Part shown: piece after piece, positions 61,409-64,000 of the stretch
Position numbering within the stretch: position 1 is the first letter of the stretch
Layout of the letters: each line of letters opens with the position of its first letter
Origin: ASV31 sp965229765
GTDB taxonomy: Bacteria > Pseudomonadota > Alphaproteobacteria > Rhodobacterales > Rhodobacteraceae
Direction: 5' to 3'
Assembly (NCBI GenBank): GCA_965229765.1
Contig: CBDDJT010000004.1
Span: forward strand, 1,674,001-1,738,000
DNA length: 64,000 bases
Notes under the pieces: generated by a model
What the model saw: the letters and a program-made list of their open reading frames with translations, nothing else
What the model was told of the DNA's origin: nothing
Database searches by the model: none
Made by a program: the position numbers and the translations under genes

Positions 61409-61437
61409 CTTTGCGTTGCGCCCGGGAGCCCCTATCT
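61409..61437 (+). promoter_or_regulatory. possible heat-shock (RpoH) promoter for the DegP-type gene
   Basis: CTTTGC (61409) and CCCCTATCT (61429) are 14 bases apart, close to the RpoH pattern CTTGAA-N13/14-CCCCATAT. It lies 66 bases before the GTG start of the protease, a gene class often under RpoH or RpoE. The -35 match is weak. Confidence 0.3.
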
Positions 61438-61502
61438 CGATGTTGCGAGCACAACACGAACGCCGCGCTTTCGATGCGGCGGACCTTGACAAGGAGTTCA
61501 AA

Positions 61503-62960
61503 GTGAAACCCCAGGCAATTTCCCTTCGACCCGCGAGCGTCCATCCGGTGCAGGCGCTCATGGCGCTGGTGCTGGGCCTTGCCCTCTTGATCGCGCAAAG
61601 CCTTTCGGCGAACGCGCAGGGCATGCCGAAAAGCTTTGCCGATCTGGCCGAGAAGGTCAGCCCGGCGGTGGTGAACATCACCACGTCGACCACGGTCGCG
61701 GCCACGAGCCCCGGTCCGGTGGTGCCCGAAGGGTCGCCCTTCGAGGATTTCTTCCGGGACTTCATGGACCGCAACCAGGACGGCCCGCAGCGGCCGCGCC
61801 GCTCTTCGGCGCTGGGCTCGGGCTTTGTGATCTCGGAGGACGGGTTCATCGTGACCAACAATCACGTGATCCAGGGCGCCGACGAGATCCTGATCGAGTT
61901 CTTCTCGGGCGAGGAACTGGAAGCCGAGGTCGTGGGCACCGATCCCAACACCGATATCGCGCTTCTGAAGGTCGACAGCGACAAGCCGCTGCCCTTTGTC
62001 ACCTTCGGCAACAGCGACGCATCGCGCGTCGGCGACTGGGTGATGGCGCTGGGCAACCCTCTGGGACAGGGCTTTTCGGTGTCGGTCGGCATCGTGTCCG
62101 CCCGGGGCCGGGCGCTGTCGGGCAGCTATGACGACTACATCCAGACCGACGCGGCCATCAACCGCGGCAACTCTGGCGGCCCGCTCTTCAACCTCGACGG
62201 TGAAGTGATCGGCGTGAACACCGCGATCCTGTCGCCCAACGGCGGCTCTATCGGCATCGGGTTCGCGATGTCCTCGGCCGTCGTGACCAAGGTCGTGGAC
62301 CAGCTTCAGCGCTTTGGCGAGACCCGCCGCGGCTGGCTGGGCGTGCGCATTCAGGACATCACCGGCGATCTGGCCGAAGGGCTTGGCCTGGAAGAGGCGC
62401 GCGGCGCACTGGTGACGGATGTGCCCGAGGGCCCCGCGATGGAGGCTGGGATCGCAGCCGGCGACGTCATCATGAGCTTTGACGGCGTCACGGTCGATGA
62501 CACCCGCGGGCTGGTGCGTCAGGTGGGCGAGACCGAAGTGGGCAAGTCCGTTCGCGTCGTGGTGTTCCGCGATGGCGGGACCCAGACGCTGATGGTCACG
62601 CTGGGCCGCCGCGAAGAGGCCGAGGGCGCGGTGCCCGCCGCGGCCCCGTCGAACGAGCCGATCGAATCGGAAATCATGGGCCTGACGGTGTCGGAACTGA
62701 CCGACGATCTGCGCGAGCAGCTGGGTCTTGGCGCCGGTGTCAGCGGGCTTGTGGTCACGGACGTGGACGAGACGACCGAAGCCTATGAGAAGGGCCTGCG
62801 CGCCGGCGACGTGATCGCCGAGGCCGGTCAGCAGAAGGTCGAGTCGGTCGGCGAGCTTGAAGACCGCATCGAAGAGGCCCGCGAGGCAGGCCGCAAGTCG
62901 ATCCTGCTGCTGGTGCGGCGCGAGGGAGAGCCGCGCTTCGTGGCGCTGTCTGTCGGCTGA
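61503..62960 (+). CDS. Do-like periplasmic serine protease (DegP/DegQ)
   Basis: A 485-residue HtrA protein starting at GTG 61503, with AAGGAG six bases ahead. Signal peptide (QALMALVLGLALLIAQSLSANA, cleavage near 38). Protease triad His121, Asp151, Ser224 (GNSGGP). Two PDZ domains follow (about 290-385 and 395-485). Degrades or refolds misfolded periplasmic proteins. A longer frame from 61404 was dropped because it would put residues ahead of the signal peptide. Confidence 0.94.
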   Translation: MKPQAISLRPASVHPVQALMALVLGLALLIAQSLSANAQGMPKSFADLAEKVSPAVVNITTSTTVAATSPGPVVPEGSPFEDFFRDFMDRNQDGPQRPRRSSALGSGFVISEDGFIVTNNHVIQGADEILIEFFSGEELEAEVVGTDPNTDIALLKVDSDKPLPFVTFGNSDASRVGDWVMALGNPLGQGFSVSVGIVSARGRALSGSYDDYIQTDAAINRGNSGGPLFNLDGEVIGVNTAILSPNGGSIGIGFAMSSAVVTKVVDQLQRFGETRRGWLGVRIQDITGDLAEGLGLEEARGALVTDVPEGPAMEAGIAAGDVIMSFDGVTVDDTRGLVRQVGETEVGKSVRVVVFRDGGTQTLMVTLGRREEAEGAVPAAAPSNEPIESEIMGLTVSELTDDLREQLGLGAGVSGLVVTDVDETTEAYEKGLRAGDVIAEAGQQKVESVGELEDRIEEAREAGRKSILLLVRREGEPRFVALSVG

Positions 62961-62981
62961 TCCGTCTTTCGTGACGATCAA

Positions 62982-63009
62982 GGGGGCGTCCCAAGGGGGC
63001 GCCCCTTTT
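62982..63009 (+). terminator. intrinsic terminator after the Do-like protease
   Basis: GGGGCG at 62983-62988 pairs with CGCCCC at 63000-63005; four T follow at 63006-63009. It is 22 bases after the protease stop and 13 before the convergent lipoprotein stop. Confidence 0.75.
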
Positions 63010-63021
63010 CGTTCGGGCAGG

Positions 63022-63534
63022 CTAGCCCGACACAGCGTCCCGTTCCACGGCGGCAAGGCCGAGCGCGCGGGCGGTCTCCATCGAAACGATGTTGCTGTCT
63101 AGCCCGCGCGGCGCCTGATAGGCGCGCACGGCACGCCGGGTGGCCTGGGTCATCCGCCCGTTGATCGGACCGGTATAGATCCCCCGCGCGGACAGGGCGC
63201 GTTGCAGCGAATCGACGAAATCGGGCGTCAGGTCACGCTCGCACGGGGTTTCGAACCAAAGCTCCTGGCGTTCCTGCACGATCTCCTGCCGGGTGACCGT
63301 CTGGTAGGCGGCGTGCGACAGCATGTTGCCGTCGCCGTCGCGCACCGCGGGCGTCACCAGCACCTGCTCGGTCACCGTTTCGATCACGGCGGGCGACAGG
63401 TCGCGCGCATAGCAGGCTCCGGGCGCGGCGTCGGCAGGCCGGGCATCGGCGCGCGAGACATCGGCGTCGGTTGTCGGCGTGCAGGCCGCAAGCCCAAGCG
63501 CGATGGCGCCGGCAAGGGGCAGGAATCGGATCAT
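63022..63534 (-). CDS. lipoprotein with peptidoglycan-binding domain
   Basis: A 170-residue protein. Signal II and lipobox: LPLAGAIALGLAAC, with Cys18 for lipidation. Residues about 40-100 hold a hydrophilic region with two further cysteines; a PG_binding_1 module follows (DFVDSLQRALSARGIYTGPINGRMT, seen in parts, then TRRAVRAYQ). Outer- or inner-membrane lipoprotein that binds cell wall. Confidence 0.85.
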   Translation of the reverse strand: MIRFLPLAGAIALGLAACTPTTDADVSRADARPADAAPGACYARDLSPAVIETVTEQVLVTPAVRDGDGNMLSHAAYQTVTRQEIVQERQELWFETPCERDLTPDFVDSLQRALSARGIYTGPINGRMTQATRRAVRAYQAPRGLDSNIVSMETARALGLAAVERDAVSG

Positions 63535-63598
63535 GTCTGCTCGGCCTCTTCGGGCGGTTTCAGCGTCTGATTACCCCGAATCTGTGGCTGGACAAAGG

Positions 63599-63979
63599 CT
63601 ATGGTTGGTCGCCAGCGCGGCAAATCTCGGGTTTCAGCAGGCTGTCGAGCAAGTCCGACAGGTCCTCTATCTGTTCGGCCAGCACGTGGGTGACGCCGCT
63701 TTGCCGCTGGATGCGGCCGGTGACGCGCAACAGCCGCCCGGCGATGACCGCGCGGCGAAAGCGTTCGTAGACGTTGCGCCAGACCACCACGTTGGCCACA
63801 CCCGTCTCGTCCTCGAGGGTCACGAAGATCACTCCCTTGGCGGTGCCCGGGCGCTGGCGCACCAGAACGAGACCCGCCACCGTTACCCGCGCGCCGCCCG
63901 GCGGCTCGTCCAGGCGGGCGTGCGGCAGGGCGGACGGCGGGCGCGGCCAGGGCGCGGGGCGGGGGGGCATGGCATCCAT
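63599..63979 (-). CDS. DnaE2 (ImuC) C-terminal OB-fold protein, possibly a fragment
   Basis: The frame encodes a DnaE2-type OB domain: VTVAGLVLVRQRPGTAKGVI, FVTLEDETGVANVVVWRNV and AGRLLRVTGRIQ. This is the C-terminal end of the SOS error-prone polymerase ImuC. An ATG at 63979 gives 126 residues, starting MDAMPPRPAPWPRPP. The residues before the OB domain do not look like the polymerase body. The frame is open to base 64000, so the gene may run on beyond the edge; but a perfect LexA box lies two bases ahead of the ATG, which favours a free-standing or truncated gene. Confidence 0.6.
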   Translation of the reverse strand: MDAMPPRPAPWPRPPSALPHARLDEPPGGARVTVAGLVLVRQRPGTAKGVIFVTLEDETGVANVVVWRNVYERFRRAVIAGRLLRVTGRIQRQSGVTHVLAEQIEDLSDLLDSLLKPEICRAGDQP

Positions 63980-63981
63980 GA

Positions 63982-63996
63982 GAACAAAGATAGAAC
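63982..63996 (-). promoter_or_regulatory. LexA (SOS) box GTTC-N7-GTTC
   Basis: On the minus strand the sequence reads GTTCTATCTTTGTTC, a perfect match to the direct-repeat LexA box of alphaproteobacteria, inside a 20-base AT-rich stretch in otherwise very GC-rich DNA. Two bases separate it from ATG 63979. The location would make the downstream DnaE2-like gene damage-inducible. Confidence 0.65.
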
Positions 63997-64000
63997 ATAT

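Overview
The window is GC-rich chromosomal DNA from an alphaproteobacterium, most likely family Rhodobacteraceae. Supporting signs are the phosphatidylcholine synthase (Pcs), the set of small alphaproteobacterial families (DUF3572, DUF983, DUF2061, DUF1127, DUF2065, DUF484), a split C-P lyase system with a DUF1045 gene, and a GTTC-N7-GTTC type LexA box. I saw no rRNA, tRNA, CRISPR array, prophage or insertion-sequence transposase. Gene density is high and many genes overlap by 1-4 bases, so most of the window is tightly packed operons.

Layout. 1-3.6 kb: an XRE regulator running off the left edge, a DUF2061 protein, a fatty acid desaturase, an EamA transporter, a NUDIX hydrolase and a DUF983 protein. 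3.8-5.9 kb: a compact unit of a secreted EF-hand protein, an ECF-like sigma factor, a small membrane protein in the anti-sigma position and a periplasmic heavy-metal-sensor-like protein. 5.9-12.3 kb: two diguanylate cyclases, one PleD-like and one coupled to an H-NOX protein, with a MarR regulator, a HAD phosphatase and an MttB-family methyltransferase. 12.3-17.1 kb: phnCDEE transporter plus a hexapeptide transferase, with a candidate Pho box in front. 17.3-29.8 kb: housekeeping genes (ileS, msrA, priA, fsa, xerC, pcs) and transporters. 29.8-40 kb: C-P lyase locus, with phnF and a second phnM-like gene divergent from phnGHIJK-corA-phnLN, then DUF1045 and canonical phnM. 40.8-42.7 kb: an AT-richer island with a degenerate receiver-like gene, two hairpins and a LuxR-type response regulator. 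42.7-48.2 kb: ycjX/ycjF, chaC, prmA and small proteins. 48.4-54 kb: ruvCAB followed by a Lhr-like helicase and PdeM endonuclease, a DNA-repair block. 54-64 kb: membrane LytTR regulator, thioesterase, sdaA, rpiA, gor, hflKC, a DegP-type protease and, at the right edge, a DnaE2 OB-fold fragment next to a perfect LexA box.

How it fits together. The phosphonate genes form one pathway split over two loci 14 kb apart: import (phnCDEE), transfer and C-P bond cleavage (phnGHIJ with the PhnK/L ATPases), and ribose-phosphate processing (PhnM, PhnN and probably the 2H phosphodiesterase DUF1045 in place of PhnP, which is absent here). PhnF and a phosphate-starvation element are the likely controls.

The most unusual observation is a composite intergenic repeat. 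Two copies (phnI-phnJ and ruvB-helicase gaps) start with four tandem 11-bp units, continue into two hairpins and end in a conserved GAGTATTTG...AACAGAAGAAG tail. A third copy without the 11-bp array follows msrA. All three lie directly 3' of a stop codon in the same orientation.
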